From positions 20,896,991 through 20,960,990 of the forward strand of contig CP136061.1 in NCBI GenBank assembly GCA_032622095.1: DNA of 64,000 nucleotides. The letters run 5' to 3'. The notes under the pieces are model-generated. The model was not told the DNA's origin. It did not search any database and saw nothing but the letters and a program-made list of their open reading frames with translations. The stretch comes from Siphonodentalium dalli. Its lineage: Eukaryota > Mollusca > Scaphopoda > Gadilida > Siphonodentaliidae. The translations under genes and the position numbers were made by a program. Of this stretch, positions 1-9,832 are shown piece after piece. Each line of letters opens with the position of its first letter. The first letter of the stretch is position 1.

Positions 1-400
1 TAAAATCCAAGATGGCTGCTGGTGGACATGTTTTTTGGCCGAACGACCCCAAAATTACTCGTTCCCATCTACATGTCAATATTAACATCCATGACAAATT
101 TCATGATGATCAGACGAACAGTACGACCTGTAGCCCGTGCTAATGGATTGAATTTTGAAATCCAAAGATGGCCACTGGCAGCCATGTTTTTTTGCCGAAT
201 GACCCCAAAATGACTCGTTCCCATCTACATGTCAATGTAGCCATGACAAATTTCATAATGATCTGACCAAAGGTACGACCTGTAGCCCGTGCTAAAGGAA
301 ATTGTTGACGAGTCACGCACACATGCACAATTGCACCAACACACACATGAACGACGGATACCAAGCCATGGCAATAGCTCAAACTTTACAAAGTAAAGTT
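1..400. repeat. Dispersed repeat, inverted partner at 60870-61110
   Basis: Two short internal near-duplicates (around 40-140 and 200-300) share 'cccatctacatgtcaat' and 'gtacgacctgtagcccgtgc'. The 240-400 part matches, in reverse orientation, 60870-61110, including 'gccatggcttggtatccgtc' and 'aaatttgtcatggctgt'. It is a diverged interspersed repeat with no coding capacity that I can support. Confidence 0.7.
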
Positions 401-672
401 GAGCTAATAAGGTTTACCAGTCACACAAGTCAATATGTACAGCATTCTAAGTGGTATGCATAGCTTGAGCATATTTGTACTCATAATCCTGAATCACCAT
501 ATTGCTTTCATCCATCTGCCCAACTCTACGTTTCACAGTCACAGCTACCTACCTTCATTTGGGGGATGGTGCTCAGGAGTGGTGCCATGATTTCCCTGAT
601 GCAGGGGCTATGATCCCCTGACAGGGGGGGGGGGCTATAACTACAAGGCTGACCTTCACAAATATCCCAGAC

Positions 673-1018
673 ATGGATAGCCGAACGGTTAGCCCGGTGG
701 ACTTGTAATGCTATCAACACAGCATTGTGAGTTTGCGCCCAGCCGCTGAATATTGAGTCCCCCTCAGCAGTGGCTTGGACAGATTATATGGTGTGTGATT
801 GCAGAGTCATACACTGTTTAAATCTAGCACCAAGTTGTGACCCTAGAGCAAGGTCACTTGTACTGTATCTGCTTCGTCTTGTGTGTGTGTATGTCTCTGT
901 AAAACGAGCCTGTAAAATGGCAGCATGCATTGCTTAACAACTGGGGTAATAATGTGTTAAAAGCACTTAGAGACTCATGTGTTTAAGTGCTATATAAAAA
1001 CTATATATTATTATTATT
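673..1018 (+). mobile_element. tRNA-derived SINE
   Basis: The head reads 'ggatagccgaacggttagcc' with an A-box-like segment, then a degenerate B-box region 'gtgagtttgcgcccagc', as in SINEs derived from Ser/Leu-type tRNAs. A body of about 250 bp follows, ending in 'taagtgctatataaaaacta' and a tattattatt tail. That tail style is common in invertebrate SINE2 elements. No intact tRNA is predicted. Confidence 0.65.
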
Positions 1019-1019
1019 G

Positions 1020-1090
1020 GTGATGCCAGCTTGCTGTGCAGGGTAGTATCACTAAATTCACCCTCTGGGGACCTCATTCCAGCACCATAT
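1020..1090 (+). repeat. 'aaattcaccctctggggacc' palindromic repeat family, partial
   Basis: It contains 'cactaaattcaccctctggg' followed by 'gacctcattcc'. This sequence and its reverse complement recur at 2545-2615, 37025-37310, 48948-49330, 62395-62465 and 63505-63885, typically as two arms around 'gcgggatagcgtcac'. Confidence 0.7.
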
Positions 1091-1283
1091 TTTGAGGCCA
1101 ATTTAGTGGTGCTAAATTGGTAAGTGGATTTTTAACAGGAACATGACATACCTCTGTTTTCTTTATGTTTGCCAGTTCTTCCTCCTGGTACGTTAAAGGA
1201 GCTGGAGCTTTCTCAGACTCTATATGTTTCTTGTATCCAGAGTGAGAGACATCACTCTGTAAGAGAGAATAGATTATCTTTTA

Positions 1284-1467
1284 TAACCCTTTCATAGTGG
1301 GAGCTGAGATGGTGCAGCATTAAAGATCATGTGCCAGTGCATTCTCTTATATATGCACTGCTTACAAGGTCAAGGTAAATATTGTTATACAAATGCATTC
1401 TCTTATATATGCGAGGCATCCTATGGGAGACTCATATATATAAGAGAATACATTAGCACAGGGTTAA
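1284..1467. mobile_element. Small TIR element with remnants of the 'gcattctcttatatatgc' hairpin
   Basis: The left end is 'taaccctttcatagtgggag' and the right end 'cacagggttaa'. Inside are 'gtgcattctcttatatatgc' and a second imperfect hairpin at about 1393-1455. The left end resembles, in reverse orientation, the right end at 55160-55205 ('ctcccgtcatgaaagggtta'), so both belong to one TTAA-associated family. This copy is degenerate. Confidence 0.55.
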
Positions 1468-1807
1468 TTGTTTTATTATTGTTTTAACACTTTCTATACT
1501 AAATGGATTCTCCCACTCAGTTATAAAAGTATACAATGGAATGGTCTACTATTTATCTGAAGGTATTTTCATAAAAAATAAGCACACAGCAAATAAAACA
1601 AGTGCAAGTTCAACAAACAACCTGTGGTTGTCTGTTAAACTTATTATCTGAACATTTCCAAAGGCAACTACTCGTCAATGAGTATTTAGTAAAGTTAAGC
1701 CAGAGTGATCATTTAATCTAAATTGCAGACAAGAAAATTACTGTGATCTGAAAAGAGTTTTGTTTTATTTTTGATGAAGCATATCTCTGAATTGGAAATT
1801 TGATATT

Positions 1808-2095
1808 TAAATAATGGGGGAGGAGGTGGGGCTCAAAGATATGTTAGGGGGAAGGGGTGGGGCTCAAAGATATGTTAGGGGGAAGGGGCAGTGCTCAAAG
1901 ATATGTTAGGGGGAAGGGGCAGGCTAAAAGATATGTTAGGGGGCGGGGCAGGGCTCAAAGATATGTTAGGGGGAAGGGGCAGGGCTCAAAGATATGTTAG
2001 GGGGAAGGGGCGGGGCTCAAAGATATGTTAGGGGAAGGGCAGGGTTCAAAGATATGTTAGGGGGAAAGGGCGGGTCTCAAAGATATGTTCTGCCT
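1808..2095 (+). repeat. G-rich 31-bp minisatellite, about nine units
   Basis: Units of about 31 bp share 'ggctcaaagatatgttaggg' followed by ggaaggggc. Copies vary by one or two bases or small deletions. Each unit junction has several runs of three to five G, so the + strand is very G-rich. Confidence 0.9.
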
Positions 2096-2544
2096 TATGA
2101 TATGCGCGATAGCATGAGTAATATCAAACAGTTCAGAATACAATGTCAATTTTCATATTAAATGCAATAAGATGATAAACTGAAAACAGGACTACACAAT
2201 GTCTTTATCATTATAAAAGTATACAATGGAATGATCTACTATTTATCTGAAGGTATTTTCAGGAAAGATAAGCAGAGAACAAATAATACAAGTGCAGAAG
2301 GTGTCCTATTATTGGAGGAAACTATCAATACTTACTGATACTGAGCCAAACAACTCATCAGCTATGTGTCCTCCTCCGAACTCCATTTTCAGTGTAGCTC
2401 TAGTTGCTGCATATAACATTTTCTGCCTCACCTTTATTAACAGAGATAAATATATTCATAGAAATATATGAAATGGGAGTGGTGTAGATGTTTAAATGCA
2501 AATTTAAAGATGAGGCCAAAGCAGAAGGAGGTCACAAAAGGGTG

Positions 2545-2615
2545 AATTGGTGATGCTAGCCAGCTGTGGGGTAGCACCACTAAATTCACCCTCTGGGGAC
2601 CTCATTCTGCAAATG
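2545..2615 (+). repeat. 'caccctctggggacctcatt' repeat copy
   Basis: A second copy of the family seen at 1020-1090, with 'gggtgaattggtgatgctag' on the left and 'aaattcaccctctggggacc' on the right, forming an imperfect inverted repeat around 'gtggggtagcaccac'. Confidence 0.7.
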
Positions 2616-2900
2616 TCAGACACACTATTTCAAGGCTTGCATTCTGGATGTAGTACTGATCTATTCAGCCCTGGGAATTAGGTTAGGAAATATATAGGCA
2701 AAGCCTAGGTAAAAGCAGAGGCAAAATTAGTTTGTCTAGGAAATAATATTGCAATAATATTGCTCATGTAAAATGGAGTTCACTGGGTTACCAAATGATT
2801 GTCTCAACGGAGAATAGAAATACCTCTTTAGCTAAAAGACTTCCTTTCCTACAGGATAGCTACTCATCAATGAGTAGTTAGTATAGAAAGTAAGAAAGGG

Positions 2901-3290
2901 TTAACCCTTTACCCAACAAACCGGCCAAAACCGGCCAAATAAAGCTAAAATATCTTCGGTCTGTCTAAATAGAACCATACACATATGGATATCATTGGAA
3001 CCGGCTCCTTGACCACATTGTGATAGTTACAGTTATGCCCTGTGCCAATGCATTCTCTTATATATGCGAGTCGACCATAGGTCGCCTCGCATATATAAGA
3101 GAATGCATTGGCCTAAACAAAATCTTTTTTTAACACTTTTTATCATTGGTTCTTACATTCTTTAACAATTTTATAATTTTTAATGTGTTAAGCCAATGCA
3201 TTCTCTTATATATGCGAGGCGACCTATGGTCGACTCGCATATATAAGAGAATGTATTGGCACAGGGCCGTTCTGTTGGGTAAAGGGTTAA
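2901..3290. mobile_element. TTAA-flanked MITE, family A (copy 1), two hairpins
   Basis: It is bounded by TTAA on both sides with termini CCCTTTACCCAACA and its inverse TGTTGGGTAAAGGG. TTAA duplications plus CCCT-type termini suggest a piggyBac-type non-autonomous element. It carries two 67-nt hairpins, at 3045-3111 and 3193-3259, which are inverted copies of one another. No transposase is present. Confidence 0.9.
3045..3111. repeat. 67-nt hairpin module (representative copy)
   Basis: A 26-nt arm beginning ccaatgcattctcttatata pairs perfectly with the opposite arm. An inner six-base pairing (tcgacc with ggtcgc, one mismatch) closes on an ATA loop. Near-identical modules lie at 3193-3259 and in the other family A copies (3621-5999, 39494-39885, 58651-59954), and also at 55391-55457 and 61620-61686 inside elements with different termini. 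Confidence 0.95.
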
Positions 3291-3489
3291 AGCTATTTAG
3301 AACTGAACAACTCACAGCTGAGAAATCTGGTGACCATGTTATAAACAGCCATTGATAACCTTGTTCGTTCTTTGAATCTAATCTGTATAACAGGTAAGTT
3401 GGTTGTTTGTCCTCCACCATACTTAATACCATCATGTCATAATGTACACAGGTCAAGGAAGAAAAATACACATAAATACACAGAAGATA

Positions 3490-3620
3490 AACATTTAAAG
3501 TGATGTGAAACACTCCGGCAGGGTGATCTAATAGAAATGGAGAACAAAGTTACTCAAAGTAGTTATTTTTACAAATATTAATCCAAATTGACAACACACA
3601 CCCTCATTCTTATATATTAA
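3490..3620 (+). repeat. Dispersed repeat, second copy at 44083-44460
   Basis: The segment 'gtgatgtgaaacactccggc' to 'cattcttatatattaa' matches 44083-44205. In the 44-kb copy the sequence continues without a MITE, so family A copy 2 at 3621 interrupted this repeat. After the MITE, 4020-4190 continues the match, for example 'ctacattcctcgagttggca'. Confidence 0.75.
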
Positions 3621-4019
3621 TTAACCCTTTACCCAACAAACCGGCCAAAACCGGCCAAATAAAGCTTCAACAGCCTAAAATATCTTCGGTCTGTCTCAAT
3701 AGAACCATACAAATATGGATATCACTGGAACCGGCTCATTGACCACATTGTGATAGTTACAGTTAGCCCTGTGCCAATGCATTCTCTTATATATGCGAGT
3801 CGACCATAGGTCGCCTCGCATATATAAGAGAATGCATTGGCCTAAAAAAAATCTTTTTTTAACACTTTTTACCATTTTTTCTTACATTCTTTAACAATTT
3901 TATAATTTTTAATGTGTTAAGCCAATGCATTCTCTTATATATGCGAGGCGACCTATGGTCGACTCGCATATATAAGAGAATGCATTGGCACAGGGCCCTT
4001 CTGTTGGGTAAAGGGTTAA
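3621..4019. mobile_element. TTAA-flanked MITE, family A (copy 2)
   Basis: It has the same termini and two hairpins as copy 1, with TTAA at 3621-3624 and 4016-4019. The paralogous repeat at 44083 lacks the insertion, which supports mobility. Confidence 0.9.
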
Positions 4020-4584
4020 AAGCAGAGTCTATTTATTGCGAAATTGTTTCATTAGTTTATCGTGGACCTGTAACGAGAAGTAAATATTTCAGACAATGTT
4101 TTCTATGGAGTCACCTTGAGAATGCTACATTCCTCGAGTTGGCATAGCGCTGGATTACTCATTTATCAATTTCACGCACCTGAAAAAGTCCCTAATATTC
4201 TTTAAAGGTGCATTCAGGATTCCAACCTATTTTACTTTTTATTTAGATTCTAGTGTAGAAAACAACATGTTTGGAACACTAAGTGCTACAAGAAAGACAC
4301 TACTCTGTTGATACTGAATGTGCAATGCATTTATTTCGTATCAGTATGATGTATTATAGGAACACCAAAAATTATTTTTATATGTTTATAGTTTATACGT
4401 CATTTTTGGTTTTCAATATAACAAGCAGAAAATGATGTTAAATCAATATGTTCATGTTGTTGTTGTTGTTGTAACTGGAGGTCTGGAACCCTTCATGAAT
4501 GCATCTTTAATGACTGTGAATGCAATTCAAAAGTCAATACATTCCAAAACTGAAACTGCTTTTGAGAAACACAAATTTTGGTGT

Positions 4585-4984
4585 TTAACCCTTTACCCAA
4601 CAAACCGGCCAAAACCGGCCAAATAAAGCTTCAACAGCCTAAAATATCTTCGGTCTGTCTCAATAGAACCATACAAATATGGATATCATTGGAACCGGCT
4701 CCTTGACCACATTGTGATAGTTACAGTTATGCCCTGTGCCAATGCATTCTCTTATATATGCGAGTCGACCATAGGTCGCCTCGCATATATAAGAGAATGC
4801 ATTGGCCTAAAAAAAATCTTTTTTTAACACTTTTTACCATTTTTTCTTACATTCTTTAACAATTTTATAATTTTTAATGTGTTAAGCCAATGCATTCTCT
4901 TATATATGCGAGGCGACCTATGGTCGACTCGCATATATAAGAGAATGCATTGGCACAGGGCCCTTCTGTTGGGTAAAGGGTTAA
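4585..4984. mobile_element. TTAA-flanked MITE, family A (copy 3)
   Basis: TTAA at 4585-4588 and 4981-4984. Nearly identical to copy 2, as expected from the tandem duplication, with two 67-nt hairpins. Confidence 0.9.
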
Positions 4985-5624
4985 AAGCAGAGTCTATTTA
5001 TTGCGAAATTGTTTCATTAGTTTATCGCGGACCTGTAACGAGAAGTAAATATTTCAGACAATGTTTTCTATGGAGTCACCTTGAGAATGCTACATTCCTC
5101 GAGTTGGCATAGCGCTGGATTACTCATTTATCAATTTCACGCACCTGAAAAAGTCCCTAATATTCTTTAAAGGTGCATTCAGGATTCCAACCTATTTTAC
5201 TTTTTATTTAGATTCTAGTGTAGAAAACAACATGTTTGGAACACTAAGTGCTACAAGAAAGACACTACTCTGTTGATACTGAATGTGCAATGCATTTATT
5301 TCGTATCAGTATGATGTATTATAGGAACACCAAAAAATCTTTTTATATGTTTATAGTATATACGTCATTTTTGGTTTTCAATAACAAGCAGAAAATGATG
5401 TTAAATCAATATGTTCATGTTGTTGTTGTTGTTGTAACTGGAGGTCTGGAACCCTTCATGAATGCATCTTTAATGACTGTGAACGCAATTCAAAAGTCAA
5501 TACATTCCAAAACAATTTTTAGTAAAGTCTTCCTGGAAATATTTGATTTGTTGAATCACAGAGAAAATATGTGATGGAATAGCCTGGCATTGAAACTGCT
5601 TTTGAGAAACACAAATTTTGGTGT

Positions 5625-5999
5625 TTAACCCTTTACCCAACAAACTGGCCAAAACCGGCCAAATAAAGCTTCAACAGCCTAAAATATCTTCGGTCTGTCT
5701 CAATGGAACCATACACATATGGATATCATTGGAACCGGCTCATTGACCACATTGTGATAGTTACAGTTATGCCCTGTGCCAATGCATTCTCTTATATATG
5801 CGAGTCGACCATAGGTCGCCTCGCATATATAAGAGAATGCATTGGCCTAAAAAAAAATTATAATTTTTTCTTACATTTGTTAACAATTAATATGTGTTAA
5901 GCCAATGCATTCTCTTATATATGCGAGGCGACCTATGGTCGACTCGCATATATAAGAGAATGCATTGGCACAGGGCCGTTCTGTTGGGTAAAGGGTTAA
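5625..5999. mobile_element. TTAA-flanked MITE, family A (copy 4)
   Basis: TTAA at 5625-5628 and 5996-5999 with the same termini. The spacer between its two hairpins is shorter than in copies 1-3. Confidence 0.9.
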
Positions 6000-6488
6000 A
6001 CTGAAGTGGAGTGCTTTCTATCATGAGACTTATCAGACTATACGAAAAATTTGTTGTTACTATATGTTGCATAATTTGGTAACCACAGTGTTATGCCTGT
6101 ATGTATATGTACATGTACATTATATAAGTCTGTTTTAAGTTTCTCTTTCCAGTTCAACAATTATCAGCAACATTGGAATAATACAGTGCACAAACATATA
6201 TGTGGTTCACCAACAATTCAAACTACAATTTATAATTGATGTGTATGAAAGTTTGGCATCAGAAATGATCCAATAACAAAACAATTTGCAATGATAAAAG
6301 GATATCTTCTTGCCAAGATCCTTGAGGATTCTCACTGGACAGTAGAACTAACTCCTCTGAAAAATATAAAGATATTCTAAGTTAGACTTCAGAAATACAT
6401 GTATCTTATGTTTAGATTGAGTTTATGAAGTTTTACATGTAACTGTAATGAGTGAAGACAAATTATATAACATCGTTAATACACCACT
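6000..6488. other. Unassigned AT-rich intergenic sequence
   Basis: I see no gene or clear repeat here, only short simple patterns such as 'tgtatatgtacatgtacatt'. Confidence 0.5.
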
Positions 6489-7080
6489 GTGCACATGTTA
6501 CAAGGACATATTAATATTAGACCAGGGAAAAGCCCAGAGGGCGACTGCACAAGTTACATGGACATATTAATGTTAGACCAGCGACATACCAGCCTAGATG
6601 GTGACTGTGCACATGATACATGCCATTGTACTAACTTTCTGATATGTTGTCCGTACCTGTGCACACACCACATTACTACAGTGTGAGACTGAGTATCCAA
6701 TAGCCATCCATATGGATATTTTAGTAAAAGTAATCAAATGTAATCATGATTACAGGTACATTTGAAAGTAATCGATTATGATTACGATTACTTGTAATCA
6801 AAAAATGTCATGATTACTGATTACAGGTGATTACTCCAATTTTTGTAATTGATTACTTTGATTACGATTACTGATTACGATTACCCCAACCCTGATACAT
6901 GGACATATTAATGTTAGACCAGGGACCAGCCTGAAGGGTGACTGTGCACATGTTACATGGACATACATGTACATGTATTAATGTTAGACCATGGACCAGC
7001 CTGGAGGGTGACTGTGCACATGTTACATGGACATACATGTATTAATGTTAGACCAAGGACCAGCCTGGATGGCGCCTGCA
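6488..7080 (+). repeat. Degenerate left block of the 58-bp satellite
   Basis: Several diverged copies of the unit 'ggacatattaatgttagacc' plus 'agggaccagcct' occur at about 6505, 6563, 6900, 6960 and 7025. A GATTAC-rich tract (6735-6890) interrupts them. The main array lies at 9833-11626. Confidence 0.8.
6735..6890 (+). repeat. GATTAC/TAATCA-rich cryptic simple repeat
   Basis: Words such as gattac, taatca and attgatta alternate on the same strand in a 150-bp tract with local palindromes such as taatcatgatta. It has no coding sense. It interrupts the satellite copies. Confidence 0.75.
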
Positions 7081-7651
7081 CACATCAAACTCCATGCAGA
7101 GTTTACCTCCCTTGATGTGCACAGTTGCCCTCTAGGTTGGGCCCTGGTCTAACATAAATATGTCTATGTCACATGTGTGCACAATCTCTACCAGATCGCA
7201 CCAGTCATACTTCCTTTCTGACTGTCACCGGCCGGGTACTGGTCTGTGTTTCTATATATAGCATGGGGTTTTCCAGCAAAAATGGCGAAATCTTGTAGCG
7301 AAAACCAATGACAAATTTACTATGTTCTTTGTGAACAATTCCCGCACTAAAACAAATAACGACAGAATGGAAAATAGAGCGGTAGTTTTGATGAAGATTT
7401 TCGCAAGTTACTCGTCAAAATTGCAGCAAATTAGAACTCTTGTGTTTGTCTTGCCGTGCGAGTTGTGACAATGTCATACATGTGTGTTTAGATTTTTATG
7501 TTGATAACATAATCAGAGAACCGAATCACACCATTTCAAAATATAGTTCTTTGGTTTTAGTCGGACTTTTCAAACTTACACAAAAAGTTACACAAATTCT
7601 ATTCGATATTTTGTGTGTTTAACAAGGGCAGCATGTTGTTCTGTTCGCTTA

Positions 7652-9724
7652 GGCCTAAAAAAAAAAGACGTTTGTTTCCGCTAACCCGACCGACCCTATT
7701 TTAAACCCCCGACCCTAAACTTTTTATTGCCATTGCAAAAACAAAAAAAATCGGACCCAAAAAAAACAAAAAACAATTTTATTTTTTTTCAATTTAGGTC
7801 CCAATTCATATCATAACAAGATGCAAAACATTAATATATTTATATATATTGCCATAAGAAATTTAAGTTTACAAAAAGATTTAAGTTTAACAGTTGGAAT
7901 CATACCGTACTGTAAAGTATGTTTGGCTTTATCTAGCTTTCATCTGTGAAAACTTCAAATAGTTTGAGTTCAGGTTTGTTATCATTCAGCCTTCAGGAAC
8001 ATTAACAATTTGATCAAATCAACCTGGTTATCAGGTGGGATATCATAATACCAAATGAAAAATTAACATAGGGATTAGTACTATAAATAGTAATTACTAA
8101 CTTAATAGACATTGTTTCTGTACTACATGATCATAGTCCATTGAACCAAAAGATATCTGACAATATCGTATAAGCATTTCCAATCCATACATATAAAACA
8201 AGAGATCAACTGTCATCCGGTGCATACCCTCTTAGCGCATACCGCCTGATGTGGGCATATCTATAACTTATGATTGCTATACTCAGACAGATGGACCCAA
8301 AAAATCAGCATTTTCATGTAAACAAAGATGAATAACTATAAAACAAAAAACCAAAACAAAACAGTTGAATGTGCCATTAAATGTCCTGATAGTGGTGAAC
8401 ATCCATACAAAATTTCATTGAGATCTGAGCATTACTGTTCAAGTTATGACCTCAGAACAGACGTCGGATGGACCAAACAGCCAACATTTCCAGAAAAACA
8501 AAGATGAATAACTCTAGAATGGAAAAGCGGAACAGAACAATGGAACCCTCTATTGAATGTCCTCATAGTGGTGAACATCCGTACCAAATTTCATTGAGAT
8601 CCCAGCACAACTGTTGAAGTTACGACATGAACAGACACCAGACGGACCAAAAAGCCAATATTTCCAGATAAACAAAGATGTATAAGTCTAGAATGGAAAA
8701 TTCGAACAAAACGATGGAACCCTCTTTTTAATGTCCTCATAGTAGTGAACATCCATACCAATTTTCATTGAGATCCCAGCACAACTGTTGAAGTTACGAC
8801 ATGAACAGACCCCAGACAGACCAAAATGCCAACATTTCCAGATAAACAAAGATGAAACACTCTAGAATGGAAAATCCGAACAAAACGATGGAACCCTCTA
8901 TTTAATGTCCTCATAGTAGTGAACATCCATACCTAATTTCATTGAGTTCCGAGTACTACTGTTCAAGTTATGACATGAACAGACATCGGACGGACGTATG
9001 GATGGACGCACGGACGGACAGTTGCAAAACAGAATACCTCTTCTTTTTTTTAAAGGGGTATACAAAATTTCCAAAGTTATGTTTGAGAAACTTGATCAAA
9101 TTGACCTCTCAGTAAAATTCAAAATACTGACTCTGCCCTAGATTAGCTCTAAATGCAATGGATTTTCAAAAAATTTCCAGGGTGAGAACCCCCACCATCA
9201 GCAGGGGGGGGGGGGGGTCACCCCTCCCAAACCTTCCTCCGCTCAGGCCTTCAGGTTATGCCTTTGGCATATCATTGCCCAAAAACAGGTGTCCTCAAAA
9301 AATACCTAGATCCTTCACTGAATGTGGAGGAGAAGGTGGTGTTCTGAAGCCATCATTAAGAGATCGGTACAAGACGGTCACTCCAATATGTGAACAGTGC
9401 AGTGGTGCTGGACTGACTCCAGTTGTCGCCAGACCATATGGGAAATATTAGGATTATCAAAGACTATATTAGTATATAGACTAGTATATATGTAAACATT
9501 AAAGCATATGTAAGATTGAATTGGAGTTTATAGTTTCTCTGTCATCTGGGTTAACATGATTGGGGCTTAGAAGTGCATAGTTTGGGTTATTGACAAGTAT
9601 TATACAGTTATTTTTAAAAATACTGAAAAAAAAAAAGTTAACCAAAAACAAAAGTTAAGCCTACCTACCTACCCTAATTTTTTTCAGCTCGTTATCGGAA
9701 ACAAACGTATTTTTTTGTTAGGCC
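7652..9724. mobile_element. Harbinger-like non-autonomous DNA transposon with TTA duplication
   Basis: Termini GGCCTAAAAAAAAAAGACGT (left) and GGCCTAACAAAAAAATACGT (right, inverted) each continue into TTGTTTCCG, giving TIRs of about 29 bp. TTA lies on both sides (7649-7651 and 9725-9727). The empty site at 57880-57882 shows a single TTA. A 3-bp TTA duplication and GGC-type ends fit PIF/Harbinger. No transposase reading frame is visible. Confidence 0.9.
8300..8995 (+). repeat. About 175-bp tandem repeat, four units
   Basis: The words 'aatttcattgag' at about 8411, 8587, 8761 and 8935 give a spacing of 174-176 bp. Each unit also has 'aacaaagatgaataactcta' or a close variant, and 'gaacatccatacc'. 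The array ends in 'gacggacgcacggacggaca'-like sequence. It lies inside the Harbinger-like element. Confidence 0.9.
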
Positions 9725-9832
9725 TTAGTATATATCTTAATATCGCGGAAGTCCACCAAATGTGGGTAAAATGCCGCCGGTATCAGCGGTCTTACCGAGT
9801 CATCAAGGGAGGTAAACCCTGCATGCAGTTTG

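Larger units (their letters stand above)
3621..5624 (+). repeat. Tandem duplication of MITE plus flank, about 1 kb per unit
   Basis: Unit 1 is 3621-4584 and unit 2 is 4585-5624. Each starts with a family A MITE followed by a shared flank beginning 'agcagagtctatttattgcg' and ending 'cacaaattttggtgt'. Unit 2 has an extra ~75-bp stretch near 5513-5590. Identity looks very high, so the duplication is recent. Both segments contain (gtt)n tracts at the same place. Confidence 0.9.
7187..9826 (+). repeat. Dispersed repeat split by a transposon; inverted copy at 57780-58340
   Basis: 7187-7651 and 9725-9826 together match the reverse complement of 57780-58340. Shared blocks include 'ggttttccagcaaaaatggc' and 'catcaagggaggtaaaccct'. 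In the 57-kb copy the two halves are contiguous, so the 2.07 kb between them here is an insertion. Function is unknown and no protein is evident. Confidence 0.85.

Noticed and set aside
3146-3355. Open frames with [21 protein letters not shown]-like peptides, recurring at many places on both strands
   Set aside because: They are translations of the palindromic 67-nt hairpin of the MITEs, and the same peptide appears from both strands. There is no independent coding signal.
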